Shown here: positions 15,792-24,415 of the stretch, piece by piece
Position numbering within the stretch: position 1 is the stretch's first letter
Layout of the letters: each line of letters starts with the position of its first letter
Assembly: GCA_036702975.1 (NCBI GenBank)
Contig: DATNPX010000012.1
Span: forward strand, 319,960-383,959
Direction: 5' to 3'
From: DATNPX01 sp036702975
GTDB taxonomy: Bacteria > Cyanobacteriota > Vampirovibrionia > Obscuribacterales > Obscuribacteraceae
Length of the DNA: 64,000 bases
The notes under the pieces: model-generated
The model's input: the letters and a program-made list of their open reading frames with translations, nothing else
Told to the model about the DNA's origin: nothing
Databases searched by the model: none
Made by a program: the position numbers and the translations under genes

Positions 15792-16904
15792 CTACTGCGA
15801 CTTATTTCCGGCTCCCGCTAGACCTGTAGCACCGTTGGCAATTACACCGGAGTTGGCACTGAATGTGGATAGTGCATCTTTCATCCCCTGAACGAAAGGC
15901 ACTCTATCAGTGTAGCCTAGTTCTTTCTCCGCTTTGGCGATACTAAATCCTTGATTGACTCCAACCAGGCGGTAGGCGGCGCGCGAATAGCGTGCCAACT
16001 TTCTCTGCGTCTCCACCGGCAACATCGGCGCAACGAGCGAGACTAGATTGAAAAAAGGCTTTGCTACTGCCGATGGTACCACTCTGGTTACGCGAGGCAA
16101 CTTCAGTGCTTCAGATATCGTGTCGAATAGCATCTTCTTGGAGATCTTTTGACCGTCAGTCAGGTTATATCTCTGTCCGAATGCAGCCGGGTTGTTCATA
16201 GCACCTTCAATTGCCCGACAAAGATTTTCAACGTTGATGACATTTGTCTCTTTCTTGCCACCATCTATGAGGGCAGCCTTGCCGGTGCGAATCGATTCGA
16301 TCAGACGTGGCATCCAGGTTTTCTCGTAAGGTCCATAAATAAATCCAGGTCTCACGATCGTAATATTGATACCGGGTGTTTTAATTTCAATATCCAAAGC
16401 TTCCTCAGCAGCCACTTTCGAATCGGCATAGTTTTCGCCGCAGTAACACAACGGCGCTGATTCGTTTACATCAAATTGATCACCTTGTCCGGTTATGACT
16501 GACAGACTGCTCAAGTGGATAAACTGCTTGCAGCCTGCCGCGCGCGCAGCCGATAGCGTAGTTTTGGTGCCTTCGACATTGGTTTTGAATATCGCATCGC
16601 GGCTGCCGTATGGATCTACATTTCCAGCGGCATGCACAACTACCTGGCACTCTCTAAAAGTATCGAGTAGCGATGCTGAATCATTCACGTCACCGATTTT
16701 CAAATCAACGTCTTTTTTTGCTCGGCTTGCGGCCTCGATACAAGCAATTAAGTGCTCAGGGCGTCCGGGCGCACGAACGATGGCTCGAACCGAATAGCCA
16801 CGCGCAGAGAGATATTTGACAAGATAGCTGCCTACTAGCCCGCCGGCACCTGTAACTGCAACACGAGGCAAATCTGGGTTTCCGGAATTTTCAGTCGCTT
16901 GCAT
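15792..16904 (-). CDS. Extended SDR, 3-beta-HSD/epimerase-like
   Basis: 370 residues. Rossmann motif GAGGLVG at about 19-25, VVHAAGNVDPYG, LSSLSVITG and active-site YADSK, followed by RPGFIYGP, give a full extended SDR. The C-terminal third (FFNLVSLVAPMLPVE, ARYSRAAYRLVG) resembles sterol/3-beta-hydroxysteroid-dehydrogenase-like bacterial proteins. ATG with AGGA nine bases upstream. It is one of three SDRs in this cluster, so successive redox steps on one lipid-like substrate are plausible. Confidence 0.85.
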   Translation of the reverse strand: MQATENSGNPDLPRVAVTGAGGLVGSYLVKYLSARGYSVRAIVRAPGRPEHLIACIEAASRAKKDVDLKIGDVNDSASLLDTFRECQVVVHAAGNVDPYGSRDAIFKTNVEGTKTTLSAARAAGCKQFIHLSSLSVITGQGDQFDVNESAPLCYCGENYADSKVAAEEALDIEIKTPGINITIVRPGFIYGPYEKTWMPRLIESIRTGKAALIDGGKKETNVINVENLCRAIEGAMNNPAAFGQRYNLTDGQKISKKMLFDTISEALKLPRVTRVVPSAVAKPFFNLVSLVAPMLPVETQRKLARYSRAAYRLVGVNQGFSIAKAEKELGYTDRVPFVQGMKDALSTFSANSGVIANGATGLAGAGNKSQ

Positions 16905-16995
16905 CTAATCACATCCTGCAAATATCACAGTTGCATCAAGCCGCACCGCCAAATTTACTAATTGACAAGCCAGAATCTGCGGCCTCAACAAACTA

Positions 16996-18657
16996 TCACA
17001 CTTCCAGCAGCGCCAATCTATTTGAGAAAGAATTTGCCGAACTGAGAAGCGGAATCTTCACCTGAGCTTCAGGAGCCCCTTCTGTTACTCGCTGTTGGCG
17101 CAAGCGAGTATAAGTACCAGGCGGCAACACCTTCAGAATTGGCACTCCCAACCTTTTACTGTCCCGCTTGTCCTGGTATTCAGGATTCTGATTCTTCAGT
17201 GAGTGGTCGAACATGCGAACAAATTCATTCTTGACTGAGTCGGTCATATGCTCGTTTAGCTCAGCATAACAAACGTAATGCGGAGGCAAGCCGAGTTCCA
17301 CCTCCGCCGTAAAGTGACTGACTTGCAATAGATTTAACTGCCTCGTGGCTTGCGTTAAAGCAACAAGCACCTGTTCTTCGGTAATTTTTTCACCGGTGAT
17401 TGAACTTACACCAAGACCTTTTCGCACAAAACGAATAACCGGCGTCTGCTCATGGAAATCAACTACCTCTACTAAGTCGTTGATGTTGTATCGATACAGG
17501 CCAGCTCCGGTCGTAAAGTGGATGTAGTAGCGACCATGGAGTTTAAGCTCGTCGGCCAGATAAAACTTAGCACCAGGTGTATCAACATCATCTTCATGCA
17601 CGAATTCGAAGAAGTGGCTGGTTACAGCCAGCACGCCACCGGCTCCATCGTTGACCAATGGAATCGTGCCTCGTCCTTCGCTCGCCATATAGCCGAAGTC
17701 TCTAATCGAACATTTGCCGTAGTGCTCCCTTAACTTCTCAAGATAGAAAGACATGGGTCCGCCTTTCCAGCAAGAGAGCGCACTCAATCGCGGCCACAAA
17801 AGCTCGGGCGTCAGCGTGCCGTGCTTTGACAACAGCAGGTCGAGTTCACGGGCACGTTGCCTTTGCGGTCTCAAAAACGGCTCGAACGCCGCAGCCAGAG
17901 CCGGCGGCGGAGCAAAACGTCGGCGAATGGAACCGTCACTCACATCGGCAAGGAGATCCGCCGCATGCTCCTTCAGTTGCTCCACAAGTAGCAACAAGCT
18001 AGATGGATTACAGCACAAGATCGCCGTAACATCCTGGGCCATCGCCACTCTCAACATCAAATAGTATTTCTGGTCGACATCTTTAATTTTGCACAGTTCA
18101 TAAGGAATGGCAAAGTGCCGGCGAATAATCGGTGATTGCCTTTTGTTCAGTAGACCGGAAACAGCACCATATGGCAAGCCACCAGGGGTAATGCCTTCTT
18201 GATCGTTGCTCGTAATGATCAAAAAGCGCCCGGCAGCAGCTTGCGGCCAATCGCTTATCATCTGATAATTGTGAATCTGAAAGGCGTGCGTGTAATCACG
18301 CAAATGACCTTCCGTGATCGGAATAAATTTTGGGCTGGCAGTAGTACCACTCGTAGTGGCAAACATAAAAGGGTCTTCAGCCGTTAGCTGATTTTTTGCT
18401 CCGCGCGTCAACCGATCTATGTACGGTTGCAAATCTTCATACTTGGAAGGTGGAACGTATGATTGATAATCTTCCACCGAATTTATGCGGGAAAAATGAT
18501 GTTTCTTGCCAAACTCAGTCTCTGCATTAGCTCGCACGAAACTGAGCAGCTTGGCTTCTTGATAATGGCGTGGATTGCGAACACCCTTATTGAAGTGCCG
18601 CACATGAGTCACAGCACGATAAAGTTGGCCGAGGGCGATGTCGGGTTGATGCCACAT
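16996..18657 (-). CDS. GH3-family acyl-adenylating enzyme
   Basis: 553 residues, the usual length for bacterial GH3 proteins. Motif 1 of the ANL-like fold is seen as FATTSGTTASPKFIPIT; later FGYMASEGRGTIPL, GAGLYRYNINDLVEVV and GLGVSSITGEKITEEQV correspond to the conserved ATP/acyl-binding motifs of GH3 enzymes. Plant members conjugate jasmonate or auxin to amino acids through acyl-AMP; bacterial members are mostly uncharacterised. It lies 5 bases after the enolase-superfamily gene. The likely reaction is ATP-dependent acyl transfer or amide formation; the acid and acceptor are unknown. Confidence 0.88.
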   Translation of the reverse strand: MWHQPDIALGQLYRAVTHVRHFNKGVRNPRHYQEAKLLSFVRANAETEFGKKHHFSRINSVEDYQSYVPPSKYEDLQPYIDRLTRGAKNQLTAEDPFMFATTSGTTASPKFIPITEGHLRDYTHAFQIHNYQMISDWPQAAAGRFLIITSNDQEGITPGGLPYGAVSGLLNKRQSPIIRRHFAIPYELCKIKDVDQKYYLMLRVAMAQDVTAILCCNPSSLLLLVEQLKEHAADLLADVSDGSIRRRFAPPPALAAAFEPFLRPQRQRARELDLLLSKHGTLTPELLWPRLSALSCWKGGPMSFYLEKLREHYGKCSIRDFGYMASEGRGTIPLVNDGAGGVLAVTSHFFEFVHEDDVDTPGAKFYLADELKLHGRYYIHFTTGAGLYRYNINDLVEVVDFHEQTPVIRFVRKGLGVSSITGEKITEEQVLVALTQATRQLNLLQVSHFTAEVELGLPPHYVCYAELNEHMTDSVKNEFVRMFDHSLKNQNPEYQDKRDSKRLGVPILKVLPPGTYTRLRQQRVTEGAPEAQVKIPLLSSANSFSNRLALLEV

Positions 18658-18662
18658 TAGAT

Positions 18663-19853
18663 CTACCAGTTTGAGCCTACCAAATTCCTATTGTCAACTT
18701 CAGAAACGTTCATGAGGAATTTGGACAAGTGCCCAGATCTTACCGTGACACCTAAACCATTGCCTTTCAAAACACTTCCCCATCCACCTGGTCCGACGTT
18801 GAGATTCTCGAGCGTCACATCCTGATTGAGCAGGAACAGATTATTAGACCCTTCACAATTGTCAAAAGTTTCATTGACCGAAGAGAAAGCACGACCAGCA
18901 GCACTCAAGATACCGCTCTCTCCAACTTGAGCACCCATTTGCACGATTAACCCGTAACTGCGCGCGATATCTACGATAGCCTGCGCAGATAGGAAGCCGC
19001 CTACTTTAGATATACGGACATTGAAAGCCTTGCATGCTTTTCGCGCTGCTAAATCTTTCGCCTGAGCGATCGTGCACAAGGATTCATCGACCATGACCGG
19101 AGTCTCAATTGATTGCGAAATGCGAATCAACCCTTCGATATCATCAGCGGGAACCGGTTGCTCTATTGAGGCAACAGCAAATGGCTTCATCTTTTCGGAC
19201 ATCTGCATAGTTTGGTCTGCAGTCCAGGCACAGTTGGCATCGATTCGTAAGATTGCATCAGGGCCGAGTATCCGCCGGGCGATTGAAACAAGTTCGAGGT
19301 CCGCATCCTCAGTCTTTCCCACTTTGAGTTTGACTGTTTGGAATCCAAAAAGTTTATAAAACCACAACAAGGCGGTCACAGCTCTCTTGCTACCAAAAGG
19401 AATGACGCCACCATAGCGAATACCACGTGCAGGATGGCATTGCCTGACGCCACCAAAGAATGCAGACAGGGGTTGATTTGTAGCATGACCACAAGCATCC
19501 AGCAGCGCTAGCTCTAACGCGCACCAAGCCGATCCCGCCGGGACCGATGTTAGCCCGAGGTCGGCAAACTCGTTTTGCAGGATCTCTACAAGCGATTTTG
19601 GGTCATCGAACTGCTTTTGAAGAAAACGCGGTGCGAACTCATTTTCCAAACGCGCAAGCGCCGCTTGAACAGTTTCACCCGTCACATAGTCTCGAGGAAT
19701 GCTCTCACCGAACCCTATGTGATTGCGCGAACCATCACTGAGCGCCACTCTTACGATCAAATTTTCAGAAAAATTGCGACTGGCGAGACTGTGCTTGAAC
19801 GAAAATCGAAAAGGCAGTTTTATCACTCGGGCTTCGAGACTGACGATTTTCAT
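18663..19853 (-). CDS. Enolase-superfamily protein (dipeptide epimerase/OSBS/MLE-like)
   Basis: 397 residues from ATG 19853. That start has AGGA eight bases upstream and follows the hydrolase stop by 5 bases, whereas the longest frame would overlap the hydrolase. The muconate-lactonizing subgroup residues are complete: KLKVGK (second Lys acts on one face), metal ligands in LRIDANCAW, IEQPVP and MVDES, and the second catalytic Lys in RISKVGG. Possible reactions are L-Ala-D/L-Glu-type dipeptide epimerisation, o-succinylbenzoate synthesis or N-succinyl amino acid racemisation. With a GH3 enzyme next door, racemisation or epimerisation of an amino-acid conjugate is attractive but unproven. Confidence 0.85.
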   Translation of the reverse strand: MKIVSLEARVIKLPFRFSFKHSLASRNFSENLIVRVALSDGSRNHIGFGESIPRDYVTGETVQAALARLENEFAPRFLQKQFDDPKSLVEILQNEFADLGLTSVPAGSAWCALELALLDACGHATNQPLSAFFGGVRQCHPARGIRYGGVIPFGSKRAVTALLWFYKLFGFQTVKLKVGKTEDADLELVSIARRILGPDAILRIDANCAWTADQTMQMSEKMKPFAVASIEQPVPADDIEGLIRISQSIETPVMVDESLCTIAQAKDLAARKACKAFNVRISKVGGFLSAQAIVDIARSYGLIVQMGAQVGESGILSAAGRAFSSVNETFDNCEGSNNLFLLNQDVTLENLNVGPGGWGSVLKGNGLGVTVRSGHLSKFLMNVSEVDNRNLVGSNW

Positions 19854-19858
19854 GCTTT

Positions 19859-20812
19859 TTATCCTAACCGCCCGAGTTCGCTTGGCCCTGGCGTCGACTC
19901 TCGCGCCCGAAGCCACTGAACGAGCAATTCGGTGTAGTCATTGAACCAAGTTGCGTCGAAATCAAGACTGTGCGCCGAACGAGCAAATAGTTTCCACTGT
20001 TTATCCTTCGAACCGACCGCTTGAAACCAAGCACTGAGTCTTTCGATATCGACAATTTGATCGTTCTCGGCCTGCAAAACAAGAAGAGGTATTTCAATCG
20101 AGCGCGCTACCAATTGAGCCAGAAGTCCCAATATGAAAGTTTCTCGGAAGAATCGTGCAGTGGCATATTTCAAACGCAGAGGATCTTCTTCCAAATATTG
20201 TTTGTAGACAGGATTGTCGGTGAGCATTTCAGTAGTTAACGGAATCGGCCACAAGCGTTGTTTCAAGCGCTCCGAAGCGAAAGTGCAGAAGGCGATCTTG
20301 AGTTTCGTGAACGGATCGAAATCGGCCTTAGTAACAATAGCTGGACAAGTCATTATCAAACCAGCCAACTTCACAGGTGGCTTTTTGTCTGAATAGCGGT
20401 GAGCTCGATTTGCAAGCACAGCGGCCGCTTTGGCGCTCCAACAATTAGCAAACAAAACAATCGGTTTACCTGGGTGCATGAGGTCGATTTTTCGCAACAT
20501 CATTTCGACGTCACAAAGAAAAGTTTTCAAATCCGGAATATCGCCCCGATGCGCTGTGTTTAACCCAGCGCCTCTGCGATCCGTGGCATAAATAGTCACA
20601 CCGCTTTCGCGCAACACTTTGGCCGTCGGCTCGAACCATTGACTGTGTCCTTCTATACCGTGTAGATAAAGGATTACGCAACGGGACTCAGGACTGCGCC
20701 ATATCCTGCACGCCAATTCGGTTTCACCGCTTCCTTTCATCCAAGCCAGCTCCGCTTCTGCACCCGATAGAGGGTCAGAAGCTAAAGGCAAAGGAATCGA
20801 ATGCAAATTCAA
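19859..20812 (-). CDS. Alpha/beta hydrolase with apparent Cys nucleophile
   Basis: 317 residues. LYLHGIEGHSQWF (oxyanion-hole strand), ATDRRGAGLN, and the nucleophile elbow IVLFANCWSAKAA at about 118-130. In this elbow the usual Gly-x-Ser-x-Gly reads Ala-Asn-Cys124-Trp-Ser, so the nucleophile appears to be Cys. The acid is in LLVLQAENDQIVD and the His in SAHSLDF. It resembles monoacylglycerol-lipase or lysophospholipase-type enzymes. TTG start with a weak GGAA site. First gene of the cluster, divergent from 21171. Confidence 0.8.
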   Translation of the reverse strand: MNLHSIPLPLASDPLSGAEAELAWMKGSGETELACRIWRSPESRCVILYLHGIEGHSQWFEPTAKVLRESGVTIYATDRRGAGLNTAHRGDIPDLKTFLCDVEMMLRKIDLMHPGKPIVLFANCWSAKAAAVLANRAHRYSDKKPPVKLAGLIMTCPAIVTKADFDPFTKLKIAFCTFASERLKQRLWPIPLTTEMLTDNPVYKQYLEEDPLRLKYATARFFRETFILGLLAQLVARSIEIPLLVLQAENDQIVDIERLSAWFQAVGSKDKQWKLFARSAHSLDFDATWFNDYTELLVQWLRARESTPGPSELGRLG

Positions 20813-21170
20813 AGTCGTTCCAAAAAAACAGAATCAGAACAAATCAGTACAAGTGAAAACAAACAAAAATCAGAACAAAATCAGAAAGAATAGCGACACA
20901 GAAAAAAAAGTCGACACAAATCCAGCACAAAATCCAAAACAACGGCTGCGACACATTTCGAAATCGAAAGCGAAGAGATCTTCACCAGAACGCATCGCCT
21001 GATATCGCTCATCGTTTGAGTTTATCACCCCTTTGCTTCGTACCGAAGTGCCGTAAAGAACGCAGCGTGCAGATTAAGAGTTTTCTGATTAAAGCTGAGC
21101 GACGTGGAGTGAGACTCGACCCCGTAGTAAAGTATTTGATGGAAATTGGGCGTTATTAAGGATTTTTTAC
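20813..21170. other. Divergent intergenic region with A-rich AATCAGAAC repeats
   Basis: 358 bases between divergent genes. Positions about 20826-20890 hold several imperfect copies of AATCAGAAC/AAATCAGA in a strongly A-rich strand. No RNA gene or convincing promoter hexamer pair was seen, but both flanking genes must start from here. Confidence 0.5.
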
Positions 21171-21884
21171 ATGTCGCAGTTGCCTGGCTGGTTGCCGCCC
21201 CTGCTAAGCCTTCTCAATCAGGGCTGTGCAGAAAGTCCGATGTTCACGGTCGCTGACGACGAAAAGGTTTTTCATACTGGAAAAGATGTATGCATGACTT
21301 TGTGGCCATTCATCCGCGAGTTGCCTGAGTATGTAGCAGCAGTGAGGAAAAAAACCCCTCCTCACATGGATGCAGCCGTCAAGCTTTTCAATCAATTAGC
21401 CGACGAAGAGCGAGTCTACCAGCAGCTCTATTTGAAGCAGTGCGAACTGGCCGGCATCACAGACGAGCAACTCAAAAATGTTGTCTCCAGCGACGGCGCT
21501 ACCATGCTGACTCAAGCCATGCGTCGATATTGCTTTTCGGATAGTTATGTGGACGGAGTCTTAGCTATCATCACGGCTGAACTCGGTGCCACGGCTTGGG
21601 CTCGCAGCGCCCAACCGGTTTTTGAATCCTTCTTCACCAGACATGCCCAAGACTTTGCGCCTGAAGCCGTAGAGCAGGGGCTCAGCTGGCTCAGATTGCA
21701 TGCAAAGCCAAATCTGAAACATGCACTCTGGCTCCGTAAAATGCTTGGCGATCTGGCACAGTTTCAGGGACCAGAGATGCCGGCTCCGGTGTTGGAAGTT
21801 TTGCAAGCTGTGTATGCTGTTTTACAAGTTGAGAAACAAATTGCGGCCGTGCCAGTCGAACAACTTACCGTGTCGATTGGTTAG
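21171..21884 (+). CDS. Hypothetical all-helical protein (possibly heme-oxygenase-like fold)
   Basis: 237 residues, soluble, predicted mostly helical. DEERVYQQLYLKQCELAGI and a later EALxxx-type helix pattern faintly recall the TenA/PqqC/iron-containing redox enzyme fold, but a full metal-ligand set is not recognised. AAGGA seven bases before ATG supports the start. Starts a plus-strand run of three genes, with 25 bases to the next. Function unknown. Confidence 0.7.
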   Translation: MSQLPGWLPPLLSLLNQGCAESPMFTVADDEKVFHTGKDVCMTLWPFIRELPEYVAAVRKKTPPHMDAAVKLFNQLADEERVYQQLYLKQCELAGITDEQLKNVVSSDGATMLTQAMRRYCFSDSYVDGVLAIITAELGATAWARSAQPVFESFFTRHAQDFAPEAVEQGLSWLRLHAKPNLKHALWLRKMLGDLAQFQGPEMPAPVLEVLQAVYAVLQVEKQIAAVPVEQLTVSIG

Positions 21885-21909
21885 TAATTTTGAGATGGAC
21901 GGAACAGGC

Positions 21910-22737
21910 ATGCAAAACATTTTCGACAGTACGAGAAAGACACGAAAGCGTTATCCGTTTAGGATTATGGCCAGAATTAGGGTCGTCGCTCTTGTGCTTC
22001 TGATCAACCTCCAAGTGATAGGGTCGGGTATGGAAATGGTAGAGGCACACAATGATGCGGCTGAAGACAAGCAGACTATTGCCGCGGTATCACCTACGGT
22101 ACTAAGCAAATCATCGAACACTACCGATGGGGTCGCTTTCATCGACAAATGTTTGAAGGCAGCCGAAGACTACAAAGACTACACCTTCGACTACAAACAA
22201 ACAGTCTACAAGGACAAAACCGTCGTTGAGACCGGAACGGTTATGGTAAAAAAGCCGCAATTGAAAGTACTTGTAAAATCGGGCTCTAAGGCCGGTTCTG
22301 TCGCTGTGCTCCTACCTAACGGGCAGGTCCGTGCTCACGGCGGTGGCGCTTTTAAGTTCATTACCGTTACGCTTTCAGCTGACAACGACATGCTCAGGTC
22401 TGCTAATGGCTGGCCGATGGTTCAGTCTGATTTCGGCGGCATCTGGAAAGCGATGCAAGGTTATGCTCGGCAAGACAAATGTCCAGTCAAGGTAACTGAA
22501 GAACCTGTCAGTGAACCAACTCAAAAGGAAAAAGTCTTGGTGTTGGAGATGACCAAGCCCAGTGGTGAAATGTACAAACGTGCACTCATCGATCCGAAAA
22601 CTGACCTGCCCGTCGAATGGTGGGACTATCAACGAGGTAAGGTTTATGCCCATAGTGTCTGGACGGACTTCAAAGGCAATCAAGGACTATCAGACAAAGT
22701 GTTTTCAACCACTAAAGTCGAAAAGGGAGATAAATAG
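21910..22737 (+). CDS. Exported DUF1571/LolA-like protein
   Basis: About 275 residues. After a basic N terminus comes a hydrophobic segment (VVALVLLINLQVIG), then KDYTFDYKQTVYKDKTVVETG, MVKKPQLKVLV, VLLPNGQVRAHGG and PVEWWDYQRGKVYAHSVWTDFKGN. These are the strand pattern of the LolA-like DUF1571 group of periplasmic lipid- or lipoprotein-binding domains. Start is uncertain: ATG 21895, 21910 and 21967 are all in frame; 21910 has a GGAACAGG site nearby. The stop overlaps the following GTG by one base, coupling it to the methyltransferase. Confidence 0.75.
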   Translation: MQNIFDSTRKTRKRYPFRIMARIRVVALVLLINLQVIGSGMEMVEAHNDAAEDKQTIAAVSPTVLSKSSNTTDGVAFIDKCLKAAEDYKDYTFDYKQTVYKDKTVVETGTVMVKKPQLKVLVKSGSKAGSVAVLLPNGQVRAHGGGAFKFITVTLSADNDMLRSANGWPMVQSDFGGIWKAMQGYARQDKCPVKVTEEPVSEPTQKEKVLVLEMTKPSGEMYKRALIDPKTDLPVEWWDYQRGKVYAHSVWTDFKGNQGLSDKVFSTTKVEKGDK

Positions 22738-23387
22738 TGCAACTTAACGGTCCAACTCTAGCCACCCTCTTTCTGACAAGCGTCGGAGCTGTGGTATCGG
22801 CTCCGGTGCTAGCAAAAGGCTTTAGCAGAAGGGGAAAAGGCGTCAAATACGAAAAAGATTTTCTGATCCAGAGAGCACCGCAATTCTGCTCATTGCTCAA
22901 CATCGCGCTAGTGGCGCTGTCCTTTCTTGTCTACAGCAATCTAATCAATGTGCCCTTCTTGGTTCCCTTCTTCGCATTAACCACAGGGCATCCTCACGGC
23001 ATTCTTCGTGTAGTTTCATGGCTGGGTGTCTTGATTCTAGTCAGCGGGCTGATATTCATGATCGGCGGCTGGTACTCTCTTGGAGAGGCTTTCTCTACCG
23101 ACGCTGAGATTTTGGAAGGACAACAGGTTCGCAGCGGTGGGCTGTTAGCCTTCGTCATGCATCCTGCCTACTCTGGCATTATTCAATCGCTGCTCGGTGC
23201 ATCGATCGCCGCGACCTCACCGGTAGCTACACTCTTTGTTCTCGGCGTTGTAACTCCGCTGTGGCTGAATAGAGCGAAATACGAAGAGAAGATCCTACTT
23301 GAAACCTTAGGCCCCAGTTACAAGGAATATGCCGAAAACATGCGCTGGCGCAGGCTCGTACCAAAATTCTTCCCAATCGGCGTCTAG
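22737..23387 (+). CDS. Isoprenylcysteine carboxyl methyltransferase-like membrane protein
   Basis: 216 residues with about five hydrophobic segments. The C-terminal half has the ICMT/PEMT pattern: GLLAFVMHPAYSGIIQ (SAM-binding His-Pro), then YEEKILLETLGPSYKEYAEN and a final Arg-Pro segment. Such bacterial proteins methylate lipids or unknown small targets. GTG start with GGGAGA eight bases upstream, one-base overlap with the previous stop. Pairing with a LolA-like protein suggests envelope lipid work. Confidence 0.82.
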   Translation: MQLNGPTLATLFLTSVGAVVSAPVLAKGFSRRGKGVKYEKDFLIQRAPQFCSLLNIALVALSFLVYSNLINVPFLVPFFALTTGHPHGILRVVSWLGVLILVSGLIFMIGGWYSLGEAFSTDAEILEGQQVRSGGLLAFVMHPAYSGIIQSLLGASIAATSPVATLFVLGVVTPLWLNRAKYEEKILLETLGPSYKEYAENMRWRRLVPKFFPIGV

Positions 23388-23752
23388 TTAGCGGTTGTGC
23401 GAGTAGCGTGGGCCGCTTGCCTAAAAAAAGTCCGCTTCAATTCGAAATAGTCTTATAAACCGAAAGTGAAACTACGATTTGCATGCGGGTTTCACCACGG
23501 AGGCGTTTGCACCCGGAAACGAATTAGATCGTTATAACAAAAAACCAAGATCACTAAAACTAGCTTCTGCTCAGCCTTCTCAGAGGTCGAGGCTTCCAAA
23601 TTTCGAGCAATCTGACGAAGACATGAGATAGTCGACAGTTCTCTTGACTATCAAATTTTCAGCTTTGGTTCGGCGGTAGTCATGATACTCTTATTGCCAT
23701 CTTAGTCTGTTCTGCTGAGCGACGCTGGGCGTCCACAGCACTGGAGGGTCAA
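23388..23752. other. Intergenic region, no gene seen
   Basis: 365 bases without an ORF that looks coding. Several weak A/T-rich hexamers exist but no convincing promoter pair or RNA structure. Confidence 0.5.
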
Positions 23753-24403
23753 TTGACCGCAAAACGCAAAGGCATCGGACTCATAAACATTGTTGCCGTT
23801 GCGGCATTTGTTTTGGCAGCTCCACAAGTGCAGGCCAAATCACTGGAATCAGAACTAGGACCGGAAACCTGCAAAGAGTTGCAGAGAGAAGTAGCTACAG
23901 GCATTGCACCAACCGACTTGAAAAAGAGTAGCGGCAAAGGTGCGACATGGTGCACCGCACGTACAAAGATCAAGGCTCCGCCGGAAGTTGTTTGGCGGGC
24001 CGTTCATGAAGAACGTCAAAACGATCCGGATATCGCCTACAGCAAAGTTATCGAACAAACAGAAAATCAGCTCAAATTGGAGCAAAAGTTCTGCTTTATT
24101 CCTTTTCTCGGCACGAGCACTTGTGTAACTGACCAGGTAGAAGTTCCCAATCAACGCATCGATTACAAATTGGTGAAGTCTGATCACTTCAAAGCTATGG
24201 AAGGCAGTTGGGTTCTTAACTCGGCAGACAATGGAAAATCTACCGAACTCGTATTCTCATCGCACCTAGATCTTGGCCTTCCCGTACCAAAGATGCTTAT
24301 GGACGGTGTAACGTCCAAGAAGATGGAAAAGCGTCTCGCTCACATCAAGCAGATTGCAGAGAAGAATCACGCGGCAATCGCAGCAGCTTCCACCGTGCAA
24401 TAA
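23753..24403 (+). CDS. Exported START/SRPBCC-like protein
   Basis: 216 residues from TTG 23753, which has GGAGG five bases upstream. Signal peptide INIVAVAAFVLAAPQVQA. Then an SRPBCC-like pattern: KIKAPPEVVWRAVHEER near residue 75, TENQLKLEQKF, NQRIDYKLVKSDHFKAMEGSWVLN, and a long C-terminal helix (MEKRLAHIKQIAEKNH). The fold binds hydrophobic ligands; exported forms are less common. Converges with the LRR gene, 12 bases apart. Ligand unknown. Confidence 0.75.
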   Translation: MTAKRKGIGLINIVAVAAFVLAAPQVQAKSLESELGPETCKELQREVATGIAPTDLKKSSGKGATWCTARTKIKAPPEVVWRAVHEERQNDPDIAYSKVIEQTENQLKLEQKFCFIPFLGTSTCVTDQVEVPNQRIDYKLVKSDHFKAMEGSWVLNSADNGKSTELVFSSHLDLGLPVPKMLMDGVTSKKMEKRLAHIKQIAEKNHAAIAAASTVQ

Positions 24404-24415
24404 CACCAACTCAAA

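Noticed and set aside
21721..21894. Upstream extension of the DUF1571-like gene
   Set aside because: It lies inside the preceding gene in another frame; the real start is at 21895-21967.
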